DNA from: Thioalkalivibrio sp. ALJ3
GTDB taxonomy: Bacteria > Pseudomonadota > Gammaproteobacteria > Ectothiorhodospirales > Ectothiorhodospiraceae
Direction of reading: 5' to 3'
Length of the DNA stretch: 64,000 nucleotides
NCBI RefSeq assembly: GCF_000377205.1
Contig: NZ_KB897905.1
Location: forward strand, 306,586 to 370,585
Part shown: positions 18,455 to 27,005 of the stretch, piece by piece
Layout of the letters: the number at the start of each line of letters is the position of its first letter
Numbering within the stretch: position 1 is the first letter of the stretch
Position numbers and translations under genes: made by a program
Notes under the pieces: model-generated
Seen by the model: the letters and a program-made list of their open reading frames with translations, nothing else
Told to the model about the DNA's origin: nothing
The model's database searches: none

Positions 18455-19538
18455 CCAGTCGACCATAGCCCCATCGACCCCGGGGCCGCCCCGGGAGATC
18501 GCACTTCTGCGCCTCTCGGCGCTGGGTGACGCCACGCACGTAGTCCCCGTGGTGCGCTCGCTACAAAAGGCCTGGCCCAGCACCCGCATCACCTGGATCA
18601 TCGGGCACCTCGAATACCAGTTGCTGGGAGACCTGCCCGGTGTGGAGTTCGTCGTGGTCGACAAGGCGCGGGGGCTACGTGCCTACACAGACCTCCGACG
18701 CGCCCTGAAGGGCCGCCAGTTCGACACCCTCCTGCAGATGCAGGTCTCCCTGCGCGCCAGCCTGATGGGGATGCAGATTCCGGCACGGCGCAAGATCGGA
18801 TTCGACCGTGAGCGTGCACGCGACTTCCAGTGGCTGTTCACCCGGGAGCGCATCGCCGCCCGGCCGCGCCAGCACGTGCTGGACGCGTTCTTCGGCTTTG
18901 CCGAGGCGCTGGGCGTACAGGAGCGCGAACTGCGCTGGGACATCCCGATCCCGGATAGTGCGAGGGAATGGGCCGCTCGGCACCTGCCCACCGACCGCCC
19001 CGTCCTGGTCATCAACCCGTGTTCCAGCGCCCGCTTTCGCAACTTTCGCAACTGGGCCGCCGAACACTACGCGGCCGTCGCCGAACATGCGGTGGAGCAC
19101 CACGGCATGACCGTCGTGCTGACCGGCGGCCCCACCGAACTGGAGCGAGACTATGGCGAAGCCATCGCCTCCGACTGCCGCCACTCGCTCATTAACCTGA
19201 TCGGGACAACCAGCCTCAAACAGCTACTGGCGGTGCTCGAACGGGCTGACGTGGTGATCTCACCCGACTCGGGCCCGGCCCACATGGCCAACTCAGTCGG
19301 CACACCCGTGATCGGACTCTATGCCGGTTCCAATCCCGAGCGTACGGGGCCGTACTGCAGCCGTGAGTGGGTCGTCAATGCATACCCCGAGGCCTGCCAG
19401 GCGGCCTTCGGCAAGCTACCGGAGGCGCTGCGCTGGGGACAGCGGGTCCGCAATCCCGCCGTGATGGACCGCATCAAGGTCGCGGACGTCACCGCGAAAC
19501 TGGATATGCTGGTGGAGGCGACGGCGAACCATGCCTGA
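18441..19538 (+). CDS. Glycosyltransferase family 9, heptosyltransferase-like
   Basis: GT-B fold enzyme expected to transfer L-glycero-D-manno-heptose from ADP-heptose to the lipopolysaccharide inner core. The 365 residues show the N-terminal LLRLSALGDATHVVPVVRSL motif, the QVSLRASLMG segment, INPCSSARFRNFRNW and the C-terminal nucleotide-binding SPDSGPAHMANSVGTPVIGLYAGSNPERTGPY typical of GT9. It resembles heptosyltransferase I more than II, but I would not fix the acceptor. The start is GTG 18441, inside the end of lpxL. It overlaps the next glycosyltransferase by eight bases, so all four genes from msbA appear to form one operon. Confidence 0.88.
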   Translation: MTTPDQSTIAPSTPGPPREIALLRLSALGDATHVVPVVRSLQKAWPSTRITWIIGHLEYQLLGDLPGVEFVVVDKARGLRAYTDLRRALKGRQFDTLLQMQVSLRASLMGMQIPARRKIGFDRERARDFQWLFTRERIAARPRQHVLDAFFGFAEALGVQERELRWDIPIPDSAREWAARHLPTDRPVLVINPCSSARFRNFRNWAAEHYAAVAEHAVEHHGMTVVLTGGPTELERDYGEAIASDCRHSLINLIGTTSLKQLLAVLERADVVISPDSGPAHMANSVGTPVIGLYAGSNPERTGPYCSREWVVNAYPEACQAAFGKLPEALRWGQRVRNPAVMDRIKVADVTAKLDMLVEATANHA

Positions 19539-20655
19539 ATCCCCCTCGCCCCGGGTTGCCCTGCTGTTTGCCACCTCGGGGCATAGCGGGGTCGATCGAG
19601 TGGTCGCCAACCTCGTCCGGGAATTTGGCCACTACTCCCTGGAATTCGATCTGCTGACCCTGCGCGGACATGGCCCCTATATCGACGACCTGCCCCCGAA
19701 CGTACGCCGGATACCGCTGCGCGCCGCCCATCGCAACACGGCCCTGCCCGCCCTCATCGTCTACCTGCTGCGCCATCGCCCACAGGCGCTATACACCGCC
19801 AGCCATCGACTTAACCGAACCGCACTCCTGGCACGCCGCCTGACCCGGCCCGGCATGCCGGTGGCGATCCGCATGGGCATGTCCATCAGCGCCACCCTCG
19901 CCGAGATGAAGCCCTCCCGCGCCCGACGCCTCCAGCACTCGATGCAGCGCTGGTATCCGCAGGCGGACGCCGTAGTCGCACCTTCCGAGGGAGTCGGCCA
20001 CGATCTGAACACCCTAGCGGGCGTTCCCGCCGAGCGGCTGCATGTCATCCCCAACCCGATCGTATCCACGGACTTGATTGATCAAGCTGCCGCCCCTCTG
20101 GAAGACCCGTGGCTCCAAGACAGCCGCACCCAGAAGATCCCCGTGGTCCTCGGGGCGGGTTCGCTGGAACTGCGCAAGGACTTTGCCAGCCTGATCCGCG
20201 CATTCGCCAAGCTCCGGCAGCGACGCCCCCTGCGACTGGTCATTCTAGGCGAGGGCCGCGAACGCACGAATCTGGAACAGCTCGCCAGAGATCTCGGGGT
20301 GGAGCAGGACCTGCGACTACCCGGTTTCCAGTACAACCCTTACGCCTGGATGGCACGCGCCAACGCATTCGCACTCACATCCAAACGCGAGGGGTCCGGG
20401 GCCGTGCTGATCGAAGCCCTCGCCTGCGGCACCCCATGCGTAGCCACCGACTGTCCCTCCGGCCCCGCCGAAATACTGGACCAGGGCACCCTGGGCCCCG
20501 TTGTGCCCATAGGCGACATCGAGGCCCTGGCTCAGGCCCTGGACACCCTGCTGACCACACCGCCAGACCCGGCCACCCTGCAGGCGGCTACTCTCCCTTT
20601 CACCGCAGAAGCCTCAGCGCGGGCCTACCTGAAGGCGCTGAGGCTCGCCCCGTAA
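19531..20655 (+). CDS. Glycosyltransferase family 4 (first of four)
   Basis: Retaining GT-B glycosyltransferase of 374 residues, probably adding an outer-core or inner-core sugar to lipopolysaccharide. It has the N-terminal acceptor domain with a glycine loop (FATSGHSGVDRVV), the hinge VIPNPIV, the donor-domain motif LGAGSLELRKDFASLIRAF and the C-terminal EX7E motif, EGSGAVLIEALACGTP followed by VATDCPSGPAEIL. The three other GT4 genes (24109, 28778, 32307) share the DCPSGP(A/R)xIL ending and are likely paralogues. No donor or acceptor can be named. It overlaps the GT9 gene and is followed by the sulfotransferase block. Confidence 0.88.
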   Translation: MPESPSPRVALLFATSGHSGVDRVVANLVREFGHYSLEFDLLTLRGHGPYIDDLPPNVRRIPLRAAHRNTALPALIVYLLRHRPQALYTASHRLNRTALLARRLTRPGMPVAIRMGMSISATLAEMKPSRARRLQHSMQRWYPQADAVVAPSEGVGHDLNTLAGVPAERLHVIPNPIVSTDLIDQAAAPLEDPWLQDSRTQKIPVVLGAGSLELRKDFASLIRAFAKLRQRRPLRLVILGEGRERTNLEQLARDLGVEQDLRLPGFQYNPYAWMARANAFALTSKREGSGAVLIEALACGTPCVATDCPSGPAEILDQGTLGPVVPIGDIEALAQALDTLLTTPPDPATLQAATLPFTAEASARAYLKALRLAP

Positions 20656-20738
20656 TGCACCGCTGAATTGTCCGGCGCAGAAACCCTGTGCTCTAATCTC
20701 GCCTCCCGCATGCGCCACCAGCAAGGGCTTCAAAACGC

Positions 20739-21473
20739 GTGATAATTTCCCACCGCCATCAGTTCGTATTCATCAAGACACGCAAGACCGCGGGTAGCAG
20801 CCTCGAAATCGGGCTTTCACGCGTATGCGGCCCTCAGGACATCGTGACCCCGCTCAGCGAAAACCGCGGCGAGGAATCATTCCGGCGTCAGGAAGGGGGC
20901 ATCGGCCCCATCAATTACCTCAAACCCGTTTCCAGGCATCGCGGCTTCAAGGAGTGGCGGCGGTTGCTCACGCGCGGGCAACGGGCCAGCTACGGTCAGC
21001 ACACCCGAGCACCCGAGATTCGCGACCTGCTCGGGGAAGACAAATGGAACCGCTATTATCGTTTCACGGTCGAGCGAAATCCCTGGGATCGCGCCCTGTC
21101 CCGCTATTGGTGGCAAAAGCACCGCTGGGAGAGCAAGGGGCGTACCGAGTTCCCCAGCTTGAGCGAATACCTGGCCTGGATGGAGCAGCACAAGCCCCAC
21201 TGGTTGAGCAACTGGGGGCATTACACGATCAATGACGAATTGGCCGTTCACAAGGTGTTGCGCTACGAGACGCTGAGTGCCGACCTGGAGGCCCTGCAGT
21301 CCGAACTGGACATGGATGGTGACATCTCGCTACCGACCTACCGCGCGAAGGGCGGCTTTCGCAAGGACAGCCGGCATTACAGCGAAGTCCTTGGGCCAGA
21401 GGACCGCGCCATCATTGAGCGCGTCTGCCACCACGAGATATCTGTCCTCGGCTACCGCTTCGAGGACGCCTGA
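20739..21473 (+). CDS. Sulfotransferase family 2-like protein (no. 1)
   Basis: A 244-residue cytosolic protein with the two PAPS-binding elements of sulfotransferases: a 5'-phosphosulfate loop near the N-terminus (FIKTRKTAGSSLE, residues 11-23) and a 3'-phosphate element VERNPWDRALSRYW (111-124). No signal peptide or membrane helix is visible, unlike Golgi enzymes with the same fold. The start is GTG 20739. It is a paralogue of the minus-strand gene at 23289: both begin MIISHRH, and both contain YTINDE(L/V)AV. The acceptor is unknown; lipopolysaccharide core sugars are inferred from context. The next sulfotransferase starts two bases after its stop. Confidence 0.78.
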   Translation: MIISHRHQFVFIKTRKTAGSSLEIGLSRVCGPQDIVTPLSENRGEESFRRQEGGIGPINYLKPVSRHRGFKEWRRLLTRGQRASYGQHTRAPEIRDLLGEDKWNRYYRFTVERNPWDRALSRYWWQKHRWESKGRTEFPSLSEYLAWMEQHKPHWLSNWGHYTINDELAVHKVLRYETLSADLEALQSELDMDGDISLPTYRAKGGFRKDSRHYSEVLGPEDRAIIERVCHHEISVLGYRFEDA

Positions 21474-21475
21474 AC

Positions 21476-22360
21476 GTGGCTGCAATCACGCGCAAGCGGG
21501 GTCCGGCGCGCCGACTGGTCCAACTGGTCCGCCGACGCTGGCGGCGCTGGCGCGCCGATGTCCACATCGTCTCCTACCCCAAATGCGGCCGCACCTGGCT
21601 GGTCGTTCTGCTCAGCAAGGCCCTGGAGCTCCACTACGGCATCCGCCTGCGCAAACCCTTGCGCCTGCGCGGCTACTGCAAGCCATGGCGTGATATTCCG
21701 TACATCCTCCAACACCATGACGGCGGCCCCGAATTCCAGTACCCCGAGGAGCTTGATACCGACAAGTCCGCCTACGCCCGCAAGAAAGTCGTATTCATGG
21801 CCCGCGACCCCCGCGACGTTCTGGTCTCTTCCTATTTCCAGAAGACCCGGCGCAACGCGAACTACGAGGGGACCATGGACGACTACGTCCACGAACGCCG
21901 CGGCGGCATCGAGACCATCGTGGATTTCTACTCCATCTGGGCGCGCAACCGCCACGTACCCGAAGACTTCCTGCTATTGACCTATGAGGACCTTCACGCC
22001 GATACCGCGGGCGAACTACGTCGGGTGCTGGACTTCATGGGCATCCACGGAGTGAGCGATACGGTAATCGCGCAGGCAGTCGAGTACGGCCGGTTCGACA
22101 ACATGCGCCAACTGGAGGCCAGCAATGCGATGGGCTCCAGCGCCCTCGCCGCCCGCGACCAGGACGATTCCGACAGCTACAAGACCCGGAAAGGCGAGGT
22201 GGGGGGCTACCGCGAATACCTCGACGGGAAGAGTCTCCAGCACGTAGAAGATGTCATCGCCTTGCGCCTGGACCCCTGGTTCGAAAGATACAGGCACCAG
22301 GGCACGCCAGCGCATAACGAAGCCAACCGCCCCCCAACCCCGGATGCGGCTGCGCCATGA
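21476..22360 (+). CDS. Sulfotransferase domain protein (no. 2)
   Basis: A 294-residue sulfotransferase of the Sulfotransfer_1 type. The PAPS motifs are near-classical: HIVSYPKCGRTWL (residues 30-42, 5'-phosphosulfate loop), ARDPRDVLVSSYF (109-121, 3'-phosphate) and a C-terminal RKGEVGGYREYL resembling the KxGxxGxWK loop. The N-terminus (1-28) is strongly basic. The start is GTG 21476, two bases after the previous stop, and the gene overlaps the next one by four bases (ATGA), so genes 1-3 are co-transcribed. Of the eight sulfotransferase-like genes this is the clearest by motif. The acceptor is not known. Confidence 0.85.
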   Translation: MAAITRKRGPARRLVQLVRRRWRRWRADVHIVSYPKCGRTWLVVLLSKALELHYGIRLRKPLRLRGYCKPWRDIPYILQHHDGGPEFQYPEELDTDKSAYARKKVVFMARDPRDVLVSSYFQKTRRNANYEGTMDDYVHERRGGIETIVDFYSIWARNRHVPEDFLLLTYEDLHADTAGELRRVLDFMGIHGVSDTVIAQAVEYGRFDNMRQLEASNAMGSSALAARDQDDSDSYKTRKGEVGGYREYLDGKSLQHVEDVIALRLDPWFERYRHQGTPAHNEANRPPTPDAAAP

Positions 22361-23247
22361 GCACCCGAGCACAACCGCCCGTCATCATCATCGGCATGCA
22401 CCGATCGGGTACGAGCCTCCTCACCCGGGTTCTGCAGGAGTCCGGCTTCTTCATGGGCGTTGGCGCCAGCCGCAACGAGGAGGCGGCCTTCACCAACGCA
22501 ATCAATGCCTGGCTTTTTCGCGAAGCGTCCGCCACCTGGGACCGGCCCGAATCCCTCGACTGGCTGCTCGCAGACGAGGCACTCCAGCCCTGGCTTCTGG
22601 ACTACATGCGCGACACGGTCGACGGTCCGTCCAGTCTGCGATTCCTGGGGCTACAGCGAAGCCTGCGGGGGTGGGGCCTGAGCCGCCAGCAAACTCCATG
22701 GGGATGGAAAGATCCCCGCAACACATTCACGCTGCCGCTGTGGCTGGAGCTCTTTCCCTCTGCCCGTGTCCTCCACATCGTTCGCCACGGCGCCGATGTA
22801 GCCGCGAGTCTGCTCACACGCCGTCGCGATGTGTTCAACAAACGCACGCGCCGCTACCGGCAGTATCGCCAGATGTATCGGATGAACCCCTTCGGACCAG
22901 GGCGCCGAGGATTCGCGCCCCAAGTTCGTTGCGGCACGCTGGAGGGCGGGCTCGATCTCTGGGCCCTTTATGTGACGAGGGCGCGCCAACACCTGCAGAC
23001 GTTGGGAGACCGGGGCCTGGAAATTTCCTACGAGGCACTGCTCACCGAGCCAGAAGGTACGCTGGACGCGGCCCTGCGATTCTGCGGGTGCCCGCTCGAT
23101 CCCGCACAGCTGGCAGCGACAGCGGCAAGCTTCCGCCCTGATCGGGCTCACGCCTGGCACCAGGACGAGCAATTGCGCGAGTTTGCGGAGCACCACCGCC
23201 AAACCCTGCAGGCCCAGGGTTATGACTCGCGGCCCCATGGCGGATGA
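22357..23247 (+). CDS. Sulfotransferase family protein (no. 3)
   Basis: A 296-residue protein with P-loop-like PAPS motif VIIIGMHRSGTSLLTRVL (residues 9-26), as in the Sulfotransfer_3 group, and a mid-protein segment ARVLHIVRHGADVAASLLTRR that corresponds to the 3'-phosphate site. The GWKDPRNT segment is also usual in this group. No signal peptide is present. The ATG overlaps the preceding stop (ATGA). It is the last gene of the plus-strand sulfotransferase trio and converges on the minus-strand copy at 23289. The substrate is unknown. Confidence 0.8.
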   Translation: MSTRAQPPVIIIGMHRSGTSLLTRVLQESGFFMGVGASRNEEAAFTNAINAWLFREASATWDRPESLDWLLADEALQPWLLDYMRDTVDGPSSLRFLGLQRSLRGWGLSRQQTPWGWKDPRNTFTLPLWLELFPSARVLHIVRHGADVAASLLTRRRDVFNKRTRRYRQYRQMYRMNPFGPGRRGFAPQVRCGTLEGGLDLWALYVTRARQHLQTLGDRGLEISYEALLTEPEGTLDAALRFCGCPLDPAQLAATAASFRPDRAHAWHQDEQLREFAEHHRQTLQAQGYDSRPHGG

Positions 23248-23288
23248 ACTGCCCCCAGCCAGACAGCACGCGCGATCGCTTTGAATGT

Positions 23289-24056
23289 TTATTGGGGCCC
23301 TGACGCGCCTCGGTCGGTAAACGAGTATTCGAAGTACTCGATCTCCTGGCTGAACAGTTGCTCCACCTTCTCCCGTTCCTCCGGGCCGTAGTACTCCTGC
23401 CAGGGTTTGGGGTAGGTACGCCGCTTGGCCGATGACAGGGTGTCCACGCCCTCGATGCCAACCTGCGACAAGGCGTGCCGGAAATCGGCCTCCAGGTTTT
23501 CGTAACGCCCGACAAAGTCCACGGCCACCTCGTCATTGATGGTGTACATCGGCCAATTGTCATGCTTTTGCCGCCCCGAGCGGGCGTCGGCGATCACCTC
23601 GCTCAGAAAACCGCTAAAACTCGGGGGCGCTTCATCCTTCCGTGTGCGATAGAGGTAATCCGACACCGCGCGTTCGTACGGATTCCGGACAAAACAGAAT
23701 TTGTAGTAGTCACGCCAGATATCGGGCATGGCATCGCGTATCTCCACCGCCGGGGGATGCGACGAGGAGGACAGCCCGAATTCCCGTTTGAAGCGCTTTT
23801 TCATTACTTTGTTCAGCGCCGATGCCCAGCCCCGCCGCTTGAGCATTGCGCTCCAGAGTTCGGAAATACCAAGAGGTGTCAGAAGCTGGCGCCGCATCCA
23901 GGGCTGCATAGCCCCCTCTGCCTGAATGCTCTCGTGGACACTACCCAGCATCACGTCGTCCGGACCGAGATGCGGCGCGAGAGAGACCTTCATCGAACTG
24001 CCGGCGACCTTGCGGCAGTGGATGAAGATGAAGCGATGCCGATGGCTGATGATCAT
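23289..24056 (-). CDS. Sulfotransferase family 2-like protein (no. 4)
   Basis: A 255-residue putative sulfotransferase with the N-terminal motif FIHCRKVAGSSMK (residues 11-23) and the 3'-phosphate element FVRNPYERAVSDYLYR (122-137). It is most similar within this window to the gene at 20739 (same MIISHRH start and YTINDEVAV segment). It also shares VDFVGRYENLEADF with the gene at 34098, where the family has its conserved phenylalanine/glutamate helix. A Lys/Arg-rich patch near 73-92 may bind a charged acceptor or membrane. It lies 52 bp downstream of the GT4 gene at 24109 on the same strand and may share its transcript. Confidence 0.78.
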   Translation of the reverse strand: MIISHRHRFIFIHCRKVAGSSMKVSLAPHLGPDDVMLGSVHESIQAEGAMQPWMRRQLLTPLGISELWSAMLKRRGWASALNKVMKKRFKREFGLSSSSHPPAVEIRDAMPDIWRDYYKFCFVRNPYERAVSDYLYRTRKDEAPPSFSGFLSEVIADARSGRQKHDNWPMYTINDEVAVDFVGRYENLEADFRHALSQVGIEGVDTLSSAKRRTYPKPWQEYYGPEEREKVEQLFSQEIEYFEYSFTDRGASGPQ

Positions 24057-24108
24057 CCCTGCACTCCTCGCATAACAACCTGGTTCGCGACTCCCGACTC
24101 CACGAGAT

Positions 24109-25206
24109 TCATGTCGATTTGAGCCCCATCACCTGCAGGTACTGCAGCGCAACCCGGTCACTGCGAAAGCGATCCAGCCCATCACGCAACACATCGCTCC
24201 TCGGAGGATCGCAGAGGGTCGCATCCATCGCATGGCACATCGCCTCGACATCTCCGACCGGAACCAGTCGCCCCACACGCCCGTTCCGGAGAATCTCGCG
24301 CGGACCAGACGGACAGTCTGTAGCGACCACGGGCACGCCCGCCGCCAGGGCCTCCACGATCACATTACCGAGCCCTTCATACCGGGACGACAATACAAAC
24401 AGCGCCGCACGGGCAAAGTACGGGATGGGATCCGGCACGTACCCGGGCAGATCCACCGCCTCGGACACGCCGAGTTGCTCTGCCCGCTGCCGCAGTGACT
24501 CGCGTAGTGGGCCATCGCCCAGGATCACCAGTCGGGCTGGCTGGCGCGCTGTCAGACAGGCAAAGGCCTCAATCAGGGTGGCGAAATCCTTCTGCCCAGT
24601 CAGCCGGCCCGCACCCACGATCACGGGCGGGCCCTCACCTTGAAACCAGGGGTGGTCGACCGCGTTTGCGGCGCGCTCGGGAATATCGGGCGTCACGGTC
24701 GGGTTGTAGATCACCTGGACCTTGTCCGTGGGCATGCCAAAATGCGTGGTCAGGTCGTCCCGTACGCCTTCGGAGATCGCAATCACACAATCCGCCTGGC
24801 GATACAAAAGCCGCGCCGTCCAGCGCTTGAAACGCCGCCGGAGCGTCTGGCTCGGAGTATTGGTGACCTTCACGAATACCGGCACAGGGCAGCCTGACAA
24901 CCGGCGCGCAATAACGGCAACCTTGGCTGCGTGATCCTTGGCGGTTAGCAGGGCATCGGGCGGGTCTTCTTTCAATAGACGTGCCAGCTTGCGAATGCTG
25001 TCCAGCTTTCCGCCACTGGCAAGATCGACCACATCCACCTCGGATGGTATTTCGTCGGGATACGGGACTACGCCCCCGCGCGTAAGGATCAGCTGCGGCT
25101 GCACCCCCTGCGCGAGGAACTCCCGACACAGGATCACCATTTTGCGCTCAATACCGCCCCACGCCTTGAAGGGCGAGAGGATCGCGACCCGTGGTTTTCC
25201 CAACAC
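24109..25206 (-). CDS. Glycosyltransferase family 4 (second of four)
   Basis: GT-B enzyme of about 365 residues. The core shows AILSPFKAWGGIERKMV at the N-terminus, VIYNPTVTPDIPERA at the hinge, VGAGRLTGQKDFATLIEAF and the EX7E site EGLGNVIVEALAAGVP followed by ATDCPSGPREIL. The start is taken as GTG 25206 (TTG 25203 is equally possible), with GGAGGG just upstream; the longer frame to 25347 would overlap the divergent gene at 25342 and is low in coding character. It is close to the GT4 genes at 28778 and 32307 (shared DHPW, QKD and DCPSGPR motifs). Donor and acceptor are unknown. Confidence 0.87.
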   Translation of the reverse strand: MLGKPRVAILSPFKAWGGIERKMVILCREFLAQGVQPQLILTRGGVVPYPDEIPSEVDVVDLASGGKLDSIRKLARLLKEDPPDALLTAKDHAAKVAVIARRLSGCPVPVFVKVTNTPSQTLRRRFKRWTARLLYRQADCVIAISEGVRDDLTTHFGMPTDKVQVIYNPTVTPDIPERAANAVDHPWFQGEGPPVIVGAGRLTGQKDFATLIEAFACLTARQPARLVILGDGPLRESLRQRAEQLGVSEAVDLPGYVPDPIPYFARAALFVLSSRYEGLGNVIVEALAAGVPVVATDCPSGPREILRNGRVGRLVPVGDVEAMCHAMDATLCDPPRSDVLRDGLDRFRSDRVALQYLQVMGLKST

Positions 25207-25341
25207 CTGCCCTCCATTAGACGCGACCGATGATAGCGCAGACGCCCTGGAAACGCTGACCCGCGTCGGCCCGCGGATGGGCATCGGCGGGCCAGCCTGC
25301 AGGGGAGAGAGGGGACATGAGCGTGCTACAATTCGTGAACT

Positions 25342-26094
25342 ATGCACGCCTCACGCTTCTTCAGTGAGCGGTTCAATCCGCTCCTATCCAGCCTTGATGG
25401 TCGAGTACAGAAGCATCGCGTCAACCCCCGCATCCTGGTATCCACGTCGCAACGCTTTGTGTTTTACCGGATTCCCAAGGCCGGACACTCCACCGTCGGA
25501 AACACCCTCTTGCGCTATGACCCGTCGATCACCGACGAACAGCGCGAGGCAGTCCAGGCCTCCGGCGACAAGATCGGTGTTTATCGCCATCCCCGCGACA
25601 TCGGACTGATGCGCAGCCGCGAGGCCTGGCGCAACTATTTCCTGTTCACCTTTGTGCGCAACCCCTTTCATCGCACCCTGTCCGCCTATCTCGACAAGAT
25701 CATGCGCGACCGCCCGCCCGCAGCGAAGAACCTTGGCACTGGGTCAGTGCAGAATGGAGCGCCCCTCAGTTTTGCCGATTTCCTCCAGCGCCTGGAAAAC
25801 GGAGCCCTTTATCGTGGTCCCCACTGGGCACCCCAGGTCAGTTTGTTACCCCGCGACCGCAGCCGGCTGGATTTCACGGGCAGGCTGGAGCGCATCGACA
25901 GCGATCTCCCAGCGCTGGTTGAAAAGCTCTTCGGGACCGAATCCCTTGCAGAGGTACACAACTGGGATCCTCACCGGACTGGCTCGTCCAACAAACTTGC
26001 GGACTACTATGGCGGACCCGAGATCGACCGCATCCGCAAACTGTACCGTGAAGATTTCGAAGCCTTCGACTACGCACTCGAACCGAACGAGTGA
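25342..26094 (+). CDS. Sulfotransferase family 2-like protein (no. 5)
   Basis: A 250-residue putative cytosolic sulfotransferase. The 5'-phosphosulfate motif is FVFYRIPKAGHSTVGNTLL (about 39-57) and the 3'-phosphate element is FTFVRNPFHRTLSAYLDK (about 107-124). The conserved helix ending DFTGRLERIDSDLPAL follows near residue 180. It is a lone plus-strand gene between two minus-strand genes, with a TACAAT box only nine bases upstream of the ATG (25327-25332); if that is a real -10 element the mRNA would be almost leaderless. The acceptor is unknown. Confidence 0.76.
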   Translation: MHASRFFSERFNPLLSSLDGRVQKHRVNPRILVSTSQRFVFYRIPKAGHSTVGNTLLRYDPSITDEQREAVQASGDKIGVYRHPRDIGLMRSREAWRNYFLFTFVRNPFHRTLSAYLDKIMRDRPPAAKNLGTGSVQNGAPLSFADFLQRLENGALYRGPHWAPQVSLLPRDRSRLDFTGRLERIDSDLPALVEKLFGTESLAEVHNWDPHRTGSSNKLADYYGGPEIDRIRKLYREDFEAFDYALEPNE

Positions 26095-26106
26095 GGCACG
26101 CCAACG

Positions 26107-26898
26107 TTACGGTCGCCAGGCCGGATCATATCGCCCAACGGTAAAATCCTGCTGATACAAGGCGGCCACACGCGGATAGAGCGAGTCGTCGTAGAACTCA
26201 GCCACTCGGCCCGCCGCACCCTGAACCTTGCCCTGATAGCTGCGCTCCAGCGAATGGGGCTTGCTCAGGTCCAGTGACACTGGGAGTGTTACACCCACCG
26301 CCGCACACACCCGCTTCATCTCCTCCCTCAGGTTTTCCAGCTGACCGACATGATCGAACTCATCCGGAGGCGCCATCAGCAGGTCGCACTGCGGCCAGAA
26401 ATGCTTGTTTACCCAAAGACCGCCCGTCTCGAGGAACCCAACGAATTCGGAAAAACCGTCCGCATCCTGACGCCCGGCCCCCGGAAAACAGGAATATCGA
26501 GACTTGGCCGATGCCACCTTGTCCAGAAAGCCCGAAAGGCAGCGCGCGTAGGGATTACGAAAAATGGTAAATCGGTAGTAACGGCGCGCCGCCAGGAGTT
26601 CCCGAACCGAGAGATCATCCAGTCGCTTCCCCGAACTGCGCGCGCTTTTCAGCTCCGACCGATAGGCCGCCCGCGTCATCGGCGTGCCCGCTGAAATGCT
26701 TTCGCCCGCCACCAGCTCGTTCAAGTAGAGGGAAATGCTTGAGTTACCCGACTTCTTGATCCGGTTATAGATCAACCCCAGGTCAGGATAGACATGAGCG
26801 CGGTCCATGGTGGCCACCCGCAGTCCTCGCGTAGCGGTCAGCCACGCGACTTTGGAACGAGTCAGCCTCTTACGGATACTCGGTGTGTGTTTTGCCAT
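26107..26898 (-). CDS. Sulfotransferase-like protein (no. 6)
   Basis: A 263-residue member of the same group, more divergent than the others. A putative PAPS loop reads IYNRIKKSGNSSISLYL (about 43-59) and the 3'-phosphate element FTIFRNPYARCLSGFLDK lies near 109-126. HVGQLENLREEMKRV matches the GRxExL helix seen in its neighbours. ATG 26898 is preferred to a GTG/TTG-initiated extension because it gives a compact basic N-terminus, but no clear ribosome-binding site is present. It converges on the gene at 25342 with a 12-bp gap. The function is inferred from the two motifs only. Confidence 0.68.
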   Translation of the reverse strand: MAKHTPSIRKRLTRSKVAWLTATRGLRVATMDRAHVYPDLGLIYNRIKKSGNSSISLYLNELVAGESISAGTPMTRAAYRSELKSARSSGKRLDDLSVRELLAARRYYRFTIFRNPYARCLSGFLDKVASAKSRYSCFPGAGRQDADGFSEFVGFLETGGLWVNKHFWPQCDLLMAPPDEFDHVGQLENLREEMKRVCAAVGVTLPVSLDLSKPHSLERSYQGKVQGAAGRVAEFYDDSLYPRVAALYQQDFTVGRYDPAWRP

Positions 26899-27005
26899 AA
26901 CAGTACTCGATATCACCGCGGCCGAGATGCGAGGCAGCGTAAGGGTTCCCCGCAAAGGGGCGCTGGAACGCCGTCCCCTTCCATCGGGGTGGTACCACGC
27001 CCAGC

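Noticed and set aside
25207-25347. Longer N-terminus for the GT4 gene at 24109
   Set aside because: It would overlap the divergent sulfotransferase start, and GGAGGG points to GTG 25206 or TTG 25203.
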